The position numbers and the translations under genes were made by a program. This document shows positions 42,111-51,956 of a stretch of DNA of 64,000 nt, in pieces. Below the pieces are notes generated by a model. That model saw only the letters and a program-made list of their open reading frames with translations, was not told where the DNA came from and ran no database searches. Source of the DNA: Vigna angularis (Eukaryota > Streptophyta > Magnoliopsida > Fabales > Fabaceae); assembly GCF_016808095.1 (NCBI RefSeq), contig NC_068976.1:19810371-19874370 (forward strand), written 5' to 3'. How positions within the stretch are numbered: position 1 is the stretch's first letter; every line of letters begins with the position of its first letter.

Positions 42111-42923
42111 CAAAATAGTTTACTTTTATTGTATTTTATATTAATTGTTATGTTATATATTAAAACAAAAAGGGCGCTAATAATATATATTAACGGAATG
42201 GATTAAATGATTTGTGAATATTATATAATAATGTGATTAATCAATCCATGGTTTATTTCCTATATTTTAAAGGAAAACAAAATAACGAAAATAAATGAAA
42301 GAAAGGTATAACTTAACAATTAATCTTTCCAAAACCAGGTTAGGAAGATGAAAAATTGTCATTTATTTTAACACACTTTTTCTTTTGACCAATAAAATTC
42401 CAGAACATTGCTTCTCTATTTTTTTTATAATTTTTTTTTGTGGTCTTCATTACGCAAGAGAGGAACGCGATTTCACATTAAGATTTAAATGAACTTTATT
42501 GACCATATATATGTAAAAAAGGAATTAAAGAGGACACAGATGTCATTCCTTAATTGATTTGTATAATTTGGAAGCAACACTGAATTTTTGGGGTATCTGC
42601 TTTGATGTTTCTTGTTGCATTTTTCCCCTTTTAACAACTATTGACCATTTCTAAGGACAATGTGAACTGTGGTTTCTGAAAAGTAATATATTATGCTTTA
42701 CCAAAAACATTCATTTTTCCCTTTTATTTCAAAAGAGAATGTGAAAACCGTCCATTTTTAGCCACAATTTCAGGGCTTAAAATTTTTTACCCTCAATATA
42801 AAACGAAATATAGTCAACACAAAAAGATAAAAAAAAAGTTATAGGAATGTGAAGAAAGTGAATACAACACAAAACAAAAGTAAAGTGAAGCATGGCGGCA
42901 ATGGTTAATGTATTTGATTATAA

Positions 42924-43042
42924 CACTACTAGAATTTTTTATATTTTATGAGATTTTTTTTATAAAATTTTATTAAGAAAATACTTTTTTTATAAAATTT
43001 TATTAACAAAATTAGCAGAAAATATGTGTTTTTTTAGTAGTG
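42924..43042. mobile_element. Miniature inverted-repeat element with CACTA-like ends (119 bp)
   Basis: Left end CACTACTAGAATTTTT; right end ...TTTTTTTAGTAGTG, which is its inverted complement over about 10-12 bases. Flanked on both sides by TAA, a possible 3-bp target duplication. The inside is AT-rich with a repeated TTTTTTTATAAAATTTTATT motif. A 3-bp TSD with CACTA ends suggests a CACTA-type MITE; PIF/Harbinger is an alternative. Confidence 0.65.
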
Positions 43043-43752
43043 TAACTTATATGATTACCATTTGCAAATGCTATTCGATTTATTCGTTTTGGTAGGTACA
43101 AACTGTTGAACCTTGATTTCTGGGGTGATGACTTAATTAATAATGAAATAATTAATCATGATTTGGCTTTTTATGGATTACTTTGACTCTTCTTATTTTA
43201 TAATAAAGCCCTAAATAGCCGACAAAAGTAATCAATCTTCTCACAAGAATAAACCTAATACAAAATGCAAAAGTTGCTTAGTAAAGAGTAATCAATTTAA
43301 CCTGTTATTGTTTATATCGAAGCAAGTGAAAGGAAACTTACGTAGCCTTAGGAACCATTATTTCACCTTATATGTAGATATCGTTAATTGATTCCTTAAA
43401 ATACGTATCATTACTCAATAATCTAACATTATATTTTAATCTAATCTCTTAATCACTTGCATCATTATGCATTCATCTGTGTTTTTTTTATATATAGGTG
43501 AAAAAGGCTGTATATGATGGAAAACTTTGCATACCACTTGCTGACTTATGATTTACTGCTTCTTTTGCAGATAATATAATGGAATCACATTCTGATATAA
43601 GGACTAATTAATGCAGTCAGATATATTTGTATATTATTAACATTAGATTTATTATTTAGATTTTATTCAATCCAAGAACTGCTCATTAAGATTTTATATT
43701 CTTTTTGGCCACATGAACTGTTGTAATTTTGTTGTGTATCAGAACTCAGAAA

Positions 43753-43784
43753 CAGAAGCTATATTCATATATATGTAGCTTCTG
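43753..43784. other. Perfect short hairpin upstream of IAMT1-like gene
   Basis: CAGAAGCTA and TAGCTTCTG form a 9-bp inverted repeat around an AT-rich loop. The arms are too short for a microRNA precursor. Confidence 0.6.
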
Positions 43785-43997
43785 ATACAAAGATCTTGCA
43801 CCAGTTTTGGGCCTTCTGTGTTGCACAAGAGGCCCACATTCTCTGCTTTTAACTTTTTCTGAGTTTCTTTTTATTATTAATAGCAACCAATAATAGCAGA
43901 TTGCTTGCCATTTGTATCTACCAGCTAACAGCACAAGTTAGCATAATATACATTGAAATAATAATAATAACAACAAGTAGAAGCCAACTTCCTTCTC

Positions 43998-44005
43998 TAT
44001 ATATA
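43998..44005 (+). promoter_or_regulatory. TATA box of IAMT1-like gene
   Basis: TATATATA about 130 bp before the ATG, followed by a CT-rich leader, a classic plant core-promoter arrangement. Confidence 0.65.
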
Positions 44006-44074
44006 CCAACTCTCCACCCTCTCAGTTTTCCAAACACTCTTTCTTTTGTCTCTTCTCAGACACACTTAATTTCT

Positions 44075-44106
44075 CTTTCACTCTTTCACTCTTTCACTCT
44101 TTCATC
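44075..44106 (+). repeat. 8-bp tandem repeat in the IAMT1-like 5' leader
   Basis: About four copies of TTTCACTC in the leader, 30-60 bp before the ATG. Confidence 0.85.
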
Positions 44107-44135
44107 TCATCCAACAACTACCTAGTCACTGAATC

Positions 44136-44296
44136 ATGGCTCCCATGGGAGACAATGTTGTTGTGTCCAACATGGAACTTGAAAGGTTGCTCAGCATGAA
44201 AGGAGGCAAAGGAGAAGCCAGCTATGCCAACAATTCCCAAGCTCAGGTACCATAAATCTTGTTAACTTTTTCTGATAAATAGAACAAACAGCTACA

Positions 44297-44327
<31 letters not shown>

Positions 44328-47300
44328 ATAATATGGTGATGCATAATAATAACAGTACCCTACCCCATATGTTTGGTGGTGACAATGAGAAATACTAAAG
44401 CTAAACATGCATGATTATGTATATAGAAAAACAATGAATGAAGGTGTGACAGTAGATGAGATGCATTGATTAACATGCAGGCCATACATGCGAGGTCGAT
44501 GCTTCATCTTCTCAGAGAGACTTTGGACAGAGTTGAGCTGGCTGAGGGACGAGACGTGCCGTTTGTGGTGGTGGACTTGGGCTGTTCGTGTGGGAGCAAC
44601 ACCATAAACGTGGTGGATGTGATGATAAAGCACGTTATGAAACGGTACGAGGCGTTGGGGTGGCAGCCACCGGAGTTTTCAGCTTTCTTCTCAGACCTTC
44701 CCAGCAATGACTTCAACACACTCTTTCAGCTGCTTCCTCCTCTCGCCAACCATGGCGTCAGCATGGAAGAATGCCTTGCCGCCGACAGATACCGCTCCTA
44801 CTTCGCCGCCGGAGTCCCCGGTTCTTTCTACCGGAGGCTTTTTCCGGCGAGGTCTGTGGATGTTTTCCACTCAGCTTTCTCTTTGCACTGGCTTTCTCAG
44901 GTAATATAACCAACACTTATTATTATTGTATGTTTTTAGGTTAAATTACACCTTTATCCTTCCAAAATTCACATAACTCTTCATCATTATTATAACATAC
45001 ATTATACACACCTCATCTTACACTGAAAAGCACCTTATACCTATGACTTCTAAGGGGTTAATAAATAAAGATATCATGTAGATTTCAAAAAACACAAGAT
45101 AAGTATCATTACAGTTATAATTATTATTATTATTATCTTCTATCCATCTATTAAAAATATTCATATCCATCTTTTATTGGTAGTATAAACTCATTGTGAC
45201 TTTCTTTTATGTTTTCAATAAATAGTTTTCAAACTGTCACTTTTATCTAAATTTGATTTCTTATTTTTAAAGATTTACATTTATCATAAAGTAATAGATT
45301 GTCTTGTACAAATATTTAAAAATTTAAAAAAGTGACATTTTATTTCCTTATTCTGAATTTTTTTTTTCAAATTGAATGTAGGTTTTCTGTTTTATGGGTG
45401 AATAGAAAGTTGAATGGATGCCTTCATTCCTACTTTAAAAAGAAATAGTTAATTTATTCATTTCACTTGCAAATGAAGTGGTTAAATTATTACCCAAAAT
45501 CATAATTCATTTCAAATCATTCTTTGTGTATCTTTCATCATTAGATTGTCCAAGATCTTTTTAAACCTTTCAATTAGAATTTCAACTTTAAGGTGTCACT
45601 CACATTTATTGAAAACTTTTGGCCTATAGCATTAATTTGATAAACCCTTTTATATTGTTGACACAGTCTTTTATTATAATTCACCCCGCAACCTACCCAT
45701 AAAAAAAAATCAAAGATTCTATTCCTTATAGTCTCTGTCATGTAATATGTAATTTCCATGACAAAATGAAAGAGATATTTGCCTCTTCCCGAGGATTAAT
45801 TTGAAGCCTAAGTCATAATTTATGGTCAAAAAGTGAATGCAGCAAAGCCATAGTCTATAGGGTTGAAAAAAAGGAACCATGTTTCAGGGAAACAAGTAAC
45901 GTGTTTGGACAGTAATTTCCAATGCATGCATATTAAGCACCCAATGTTATTCCACTTTCATGCATATCTTAAATTTCAATAATGTATGGGGCCACCACAC
46001 AGAATTTGATCGACAAAAGACACACAATCGGAGTAAAAGTCTCTACTATTTTTGCTGCTTATTTACTGCTCACACACATTTACTTAACATGTTTTTTACC
46101 ATACAAAATTTTCTGATTTCCTGCACTAAAGTAGAACTGCATGAAATTGAATCTGCTAGATAAAGTTCAGTGTTAGGCCTACCTAGGTGTATGAGAAAGA
46201 GTTTTATTGTTGATTAGAGTGCATGTTTGAGTATGCAGGTGCCAGAAAGTGTTGTGGACAAAAGGTCAAGTGCATACAACAAAGGAAGAGTGTTTATCCA
46301 TGGTGCTGATGAGAGCACAGCAAATGCTTACAAGAAACAATTCCAAACAGATTTGGCAGGGTTTCTGATGGCAAGGTCAGTGGAGATGAAGAGAGAGGGG
46401 TCCATGTTCTTAGTTTGCTTGGCCAGAACTTCAGTGGACCCTACAGACCAAGGTGGGGCAGGCCTTCTTTTTGGGACCCACTTTCAGGATGCTTGGGATG
46501 ATCTTGTCCAAGAGGTAATTATCATAATCACAAACATTTTTATGCATGCTTGTGTCAACAGTGCCTGCCCACTTCACACAGCCTCTATTTGCCATTGGCA
46601 GACCAAAAAGGGTGTGCTTGCAGACACTGTAGAGATTAAAAGACCACAATGCTCAAGTGTTGTAGGCATCACCACAACTTATCATGAGTTTTCACTGCCC
46701 AAGTTTCAAACAGATTGGTCCCAGCCGTTGATTAGCCTCCCCTCATTCATCCAGCCATCCATTTCTTTATCATCATGTCGGCAGAAATAATAATTAATTG
46801 CCTGCTGGCACTGTCTTGTGGTCCATGATATTGACCACCTATTAGGCTTTGGATATCCAGAGTTTAGAACAAACACTGAATCACATCATCATGTCTTAAA
46901 GCTATAGACAAAATGGATATGCATTCATCTCATCAGTTTTCATACAACCATCATATTCCATGGGACCCAACAATGTCTTTCAACATAGTCAAAGCCAAAC
47001 ACTTCTGTTCTAACAATTATCCTCTCTACCATGTTACACTTCCAAATTCCAATACTGTAATCAATGAAGTACAGATTATAACCACACCTACATGATAGGA
47101 TGTGTTGATTACTTGGAACAAATGTCCAGTTACTCAAACAAATCACACAGCAAATCTCATTTACCAAGCATAAATAATTAGTTAAACATAACTGGTGTTG
47201 AAACCAGACATACACATTATTCGTGTGAGAACTTGCTGTTCTTATCAGAAGTCTTAAATTCTTGATTTCAGGGGTTGATTAGTCAAGAAAAACGAGACAG

Positions 47301-47628
47301 TTTTAACATTCCAGTTTATGCAGCAAGCCTGCAAGACTTCAAGGAGGTGGTTGAAGCGAATGGTTCATTCACCATAGACAAGCTTGAGGTATTCAAAGGA
47401 GGAAGTCCACTTGTGGTGAATCAACCAGATGATGCAAGTGAAGTAGGAAGAGCTCTAGCCAACAGCTGCAGGACCGTGTCAGGAGTTCTTGTTGATGCCC
47501 ACATTGGTGACAAACTAAGTGAGGAACTTTTTCTTAGAGTGGAGCGTAGAGCCACTAGCCATGCCAAAGAGCTATTAGAGCAACTGCAGTTCTTTCACAT
47601 AGTTGCATCCCTTTCCTTTAGAGACTGA
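44136..47628 (+). CDS. IAMT1: Indole-3-acetate O-methyltransferase-like SABATH enzyme (387 aa, four exons)
   Basis: SAM-dependent carboxyl methyltransferase that should convert IAA to methyl-IAA in the cytosol, lowering active auxin. Exons: 44136-44246, 44481-44900, 46239-46514, 47272-47628; 1164 nt, all GT-AG. The SAM-binding motif VVVDLGCSCGSN is at residues 66-77. Also present are PPEFSAFFSDLPSNDFN, GVPGSFYRRLFP and SLHWLS (171-176), which builds the substrate pocket in SABATH enzymes. Near-identity in wording to Arabidopsis IAMT1 (recalled length 386) across all exons, rather than to salicylate or jasmonate methyltransferases, supports IAA as substrate. The ATG follows a CT-rich leader and TATA box. 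The frame runs open past exon 3 to 46790, but the GTAATT donor at 46515 and the conserved exon 4 show this is intron. Confidence 0.93.
44296..44330. repeat. (TA)n/(GATA)n microsatellite in IAMT1-like intron 1
   Basis: Short imperfect TATA/GATA run inside the first intron. Confidence 0.8.
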
Positions 47629-48772
47629 GAGAAAAAGGTTACTATTTGAAGAAGATAACTAGACGACAAAGGCTTTTTCTCCACCACCCTCTCTCCCTTT
47701 TTTCTTTGTGTGTTGTGATACCGCATAGGAGGAGTCAGAATGCACAAAAGAAAGAGAAAAAGAGAGGTTGACTACTTCCAACCTATTGTTTTCTCCCTCT
47801 TTTGCGTGTTGTTTGTCTGTCATATTGCTGACTCTAGCTACTTGCCATGCATTATGCACTTTCTGACTTATGTTCCCTTGCCTCTGAACTAATTTTCCTC
47901 TCTACATTAGTGTGCATATCTTGTGAAAGTTGTATGAATGGAACTTGTACCTAACAAGCTGGTTGTTGGATATGCTATTTCATTTTAGTCATATTGTCCT
48001 TTCTTCCTTCTCCTAGTCAATCTAAAACCTTCATTTAGTATTTCATAAGACAATCAAATAGGTAGAAAAATGGTTTGTTCTGTTCCCTTGTAATTTAAAG
48101 ATTGAAACACGGCTTTTTTTTTTCAGTTTTTGCTTGTTACCATTTATTGAGCCATGTCAACCATATATTTCTAAATTTTCTGCTATGTTATGACGAAGAA
48201 CAAAAGCTGACATATGCGTGTTTAGTTAGAAAAAACCAAGAAAAATCTCAACCCAAGAAAAGAGTAATTCAGAGAAGGACAAACAGAAATCCGACTGTTT
48301 AAAGCAAACAGAAAATCAGAAGGAAAGAACAGAACATGATATTATCAGCTAATGAAAAGTGTTCTTAGAATCTCTGAGCATCTGATACTGGAAACTCACT
48401 AAAATCAATCCAACATGGAAGAAAGAAAGACTGCACTGTCCCATAAAGAGAATCACTAAAGTTCTGTTCGAATCAACCGTTCGAGAAAAGGGGAACAAAT
48501 TCAAATTACCCTGTGCTCCTCTCTTCTCTATACATTGGAAGCAGATAGAAATCAAATACTAAGACACCAATGTAAATATTATTTAACCAGTTAGAACCTT
48601 AATCAAATTTAAGGTGGATCACTAGTTTGGATTCTTGACCAAGTTTGAGATTTTGATCCATTTATTCATGCACTATAAATCTTAGGAACGTACTTTACAA
48701 ATATAGGATACTCACACCACTCTAGTAAACTCACAATTCACATTAAACAGACTGAAGAAAGAAACTAATACA
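47629..48772. other. Convergent spacer after IAMT1-like gene
   Basis: Holds the 3' UTRs of the IAMT1-like gene and of the minus-strand orphan gene. No other gene recognised. Confidence 0.55.
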
Positions 48773-49390
48773 CTAACTTTCACTAGAGTCCTTCTCTAAT
48801 GGATCCAAAATGATAGTCTCAGACACTTCTGGCAATCTAAAGCTCACCCTTTTCCTCACTGTACTACTTTGGCTACTAGTCAATGAATTAAACCCAATTT
48901 CTTTTTCGTCTTTCAAAAGATTCTCCAAAGAGATACCGTAGCCCACAGAAAAAATCCCTACATCACCATCATTTAAGAGTTGCTCCAAAGACAAGCTACA
49001 TTCCCCACAGTTAGAAAAATAGGTACTTTCTCTGGCTACCGAGGGATAATCACTGTTGGGACGATGATTATAATCACAATGATCACCATTGCAGTTACCG
49101 TAATTTTGTGTAGTTGGTGATTGTAGAAGCCACTCCTCTAATGTAAGTTCCTTCCCCATTTTCTCCTGCTGCTGCTCCCCTTCTTTATTCCTCTTTTGCA
49201 CTCTCTTCTTCCTCAGCAAGTAATTTTGCTTGACATTTTCTACAATCCATACTATTAAACTGACCCTTCCATTGCTAGACTTGGACAATTTTTGACTTCT
49301 AAAATCAGCCTCAGAACAACAGAAAGAACAGTTAATTCTCATGCCGTTTACTTGCAAAAGGGAAGGGTAAGGATTGTGGTATGAACACAT
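48773..49390 (-). CDS. Uncharacterised single-exon protein with LxLExLL repeats and RVxF motif (205 aa)
   Basis: I do not recognise a named family. The frame is intact and non-repetitive. An alternative start is Met78 (49159), giving 128 aa; the N-terminal part looks structured, so the long form is preferred. Visible features: a Cys cluster (21, 24, 25); a hydrophobic stretch about 43-50; a very basic, Gln-rich region 59-80; LTLEEWLL at 82-89; LSLEQLLN at 133-140; ISLENLLK at 153-160. Those three are spaced variants of one short motif. Near the C-terminus RKRVSFRLPE (179-188) contains KRVSF, a canonical RVxF docking motif for protein phosphatase 1. No signal peptide. Role unknown; a regulatory or scaffold protein is possible, as inference only. 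Confidence 0.7.
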   Translation of the reverse strand: MCSYHNPYPSLLQVNGMRINCSFCCSEADFRSQKLSKSSNGRVSLIVWIVENVKQNYLLRKKRVQKRNKEGEQQQEKMGKELTLEEWLLQSPTTQNYGNCNGDHCDYNHRPNSDYPSVARESTYFSNCGECSLSLEQLLNDGDVGIFSVGYGISLENLLKDEKEIGFNSLTSSQSSTVRKRVSFRLPEVSETIILDPLEKDSSES

Positions 49391-51956
49391 GCTTAATTAA
49401 CGTATTATGTAGGACACCTGAGACGTATTCTACGAGAGTTAAGAATAGTACATTCCCGCCTTTGTCAATAACAAGAAGAAACTTAGAAACATTGTTGAAT
49501 GGATAACGTTAATTTCTGTTTTACAGATAAGGTATCAAATAAACACGAATAACACCTGAATAAATCAGCCACTTACATGAACATACATTATAGAGCATTG
49601 TGGTGGTTCACTGTTCATATTATAGAATGCATGTCTTGTCGTCTTGTATGAAAATGAAGAAAAGTGTTAGTTTAATTGCACATTTTGTTTGGCGGTGAAG
49701 CCAAGGATGCTTAACAACAAGCACCTTAAGATTTTTGTGAAGTTGAAGAAATGCAGTTAACGTTATTGCTGAGACAAGAACTGTTTGTCTTGGTTGCATC
49801 TACCAATTGCTCCCGTAAAGGGTAAAAAGGTAGCTGTAGAATTGGAGCAGGAATAATATGGATGAGTATCCAAGTTGAAGACAAGACAGCATCCTAAACT
49901 ATGTTGGAGTGAAGACAAGATTGAAAGACTGACAAACAGTATGTATCAATGAAGCAAAAGCCTGAGACTTCTTCAATAATAAGAACGCTTTGTGCTCAAC
50001 TGTTCCTCTAAAGTTGTCAGTTTGCCGTATCAAATGGATTGACCAAGAAAGTGCCTTTTAACTAATTTAATGTTTCGCATTATTCAAAGACACCACATCA
50101 TTCCTAATCTAAATATCAACTGTGAATTTTCCCATCAACAACTGATATTAATTACTTTATCCCTACCCAATTTAAAGGAGTCGTGAAAATTCAGTTTGAA
50201 AGTGAGCTCTTTCCTTTGTTTGATGTAATCGGTTCATAGGGCAAAAACATTAGAAATAAGAGCATGAACTGAGGAATGGTCCCCTGGCTAAACAAGCATG
50301 CCAAAAATCAATTTTTTTTCTCTTATGGCTTATGTAACTAAAGCTTTTCGCACCTAGAGCCGCAGCAGCTATCTCGAAACAGGACAATAATTAGACAATT
50401 CCATTTTATTTCGTAACATTCTTTTGTTGTTGTAATGATTTCTCTAAATTTTGGTTTATATTTATATTTATTTGTTCCTTAAACAACTTAAAAAGAAAAA
50501 ACAATAGGAAAAAAAAAAGCAGAAAAAAACATTCCGGTGTTAGTTTATGATTGAATTAGATTATTTTGCAATTTATCGCTTTAAAAAAATTTCTTGTAAC
50601 TAAAAGCTCCGAGGAAATCGTAGTTTCTTTTTTCGCGATGGAAATAGTAACTTTAAAATATACGTTTTTTGTTCACCAAACAATAATTAAAGCCCAACAC
50701 TCTGTAACTGGTAAAGAAGGACCCGAAAAGTAAAAAAAAAATAGAAGTGTGGTGAGATAGAAGCATAAGACGTACGGGTGTGTATTTGCTTTTCTTTTCC
50801 GTACCACTGGACCACTCATTAGGAGTGTCCTTTTTCTCTTGGGCTTGTGGCCCGTTATCCAATTACATCGAAGACCAAAAGAACAAAGATGCAGAATAGT
50901 TGTCCAATAAAGGGGTGAAGTTCTCAGAGGAAAAAGTCTTTCAATTCCAGAGTAAGGCAGATCCTCATCTCATGTCAGGCCAGGCAACTACGCTTTCTGG
51001 ACCATAAAAAGGGCTGTTTCTTCTCTGTTAGATGTGCTGCAGCTTTCTTTTGCACGAAGCAGACACAGAAACTCAGTTTCAAAGCATTGTTCCCCAACAG
51101 AAATCTGAAAGGTGAACGTGTTTCGGAGAAGTAATGAAGTGGAATCATTCTACGGATCTGTTTGTTTAAACAGTTCAATAAAATGACAAAAATAAAGGTC
51201 ACTACGATGATCATCCGTTGAAGGCTTAGTGCAACTTATTTCATCAGAATGAAAGATAAGATGGTTATTTTCGTTTATTGGCAAGTCTCTTGCCAATGCC
51301 CCACGGAATAACATTTCTTTGCACAGCCATAAGACGATATCACAGCTTGATCTTTTCAGATTATTACCCAAATTAACTTTAAGAATAACGACCCACGCTC
51401 CTTGCTTGAAAAGTATCGGGGGTCTAAGTACAATTTGGTTAATTATTCAACTTTAGATTTCATATGGCAATTTTTATCAATAAAATGTTGCCCAGCTATT
51501 TTTAAAAAAATGTCAGATGTTTATGCCATTCAAGATTGCATAATCTCTGAAATGGAGCTTGTTGAGCGAAAGTTGTAATATATACTCAAGAATTTAACAG
51601 CTGAGTTTTAAATCCTCAGGGTCCATGGATGAATAAATGAATGTGAACCTGAATCTAAGTTCGGAGGCAATCCCCGAAAAAGGAAAAAGAGAATTGTTCT
51701 AGACAGAACTCAAATTCATCAAGCAGACATATCTTGTATGTATCACAGTCCCTTGACAAACAAGCCAATCTCAATAATTACCACCAGATAAACGGGAAAG
51801 ACAGCAGAGTCCCAGCTGATTTTATGATTTCCGTTTAGGTTATGTTCCCTAATTTCTTCACACTTGTAAGTGCATGATGCATATAATATACAAAACAGGG
51901 CATGCAAATAATATGCAGAAAAACCATCGAAATCAATATTTCAATTCACATAAATA
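49391..51956. other. Spacer between the orphan gene and LIP5
   Basis: Includes the presumed promoter of the orphan gene and the 3' region of LIP5. The part at about 50880-51420 differs in composition and is listed separately. No complete gene recognised. Confidence 0.5.
50880..51420 (-). other. Unexplained block of higher complexity; possible gene relic or organelle-derived DNA
   Basis: Compared with its AT-rich neighbours this block is balanced in composition. On the minus strand it carries two medium frames in succession (51371-51150 and 51214-50975), overlapping in different frames. Residues such as KEMLFRGALARDLP look protein-like but match no family I can name. Could be a decayed exon, a transcript without coding role, or a nuclear copy of mitochondrial DNA. 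Weak evidence. Confidence 0.25.

Larger units (their letters stand above)
37501..43997. other. Gene-poor AT-rich spacer
   Basis: No convincing gene in 6.5 kb. The largest frame (40486-40803) lacks domain-like content. Contains TA microsatellites and a short CACTA-type miniature element (42924-43042). No tRNA or known microRNA precursor was recognised by eye. Confidence 0.5.

Noticed and set aside
37501..43997. A hidden gene or cluster in the long spacer
   Set aside because: Frames are short, AT-biased and lack domain-like content, and no run of splice-consistent conserved exons was found.
46515..46790. Extension of IAMT1 exon 3 to the stop at 46788-46790
   Set aside because: A GTAATT donor at 46515 and the conserved exon 4 at 47272-47628 show this is intron sequence.
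49680..49760. AGCCAAGGATGCTTAA as a miR169-like precursor
   Set aside because: The match to the mature miRNA is only partial and no complementary arm lies nearby.
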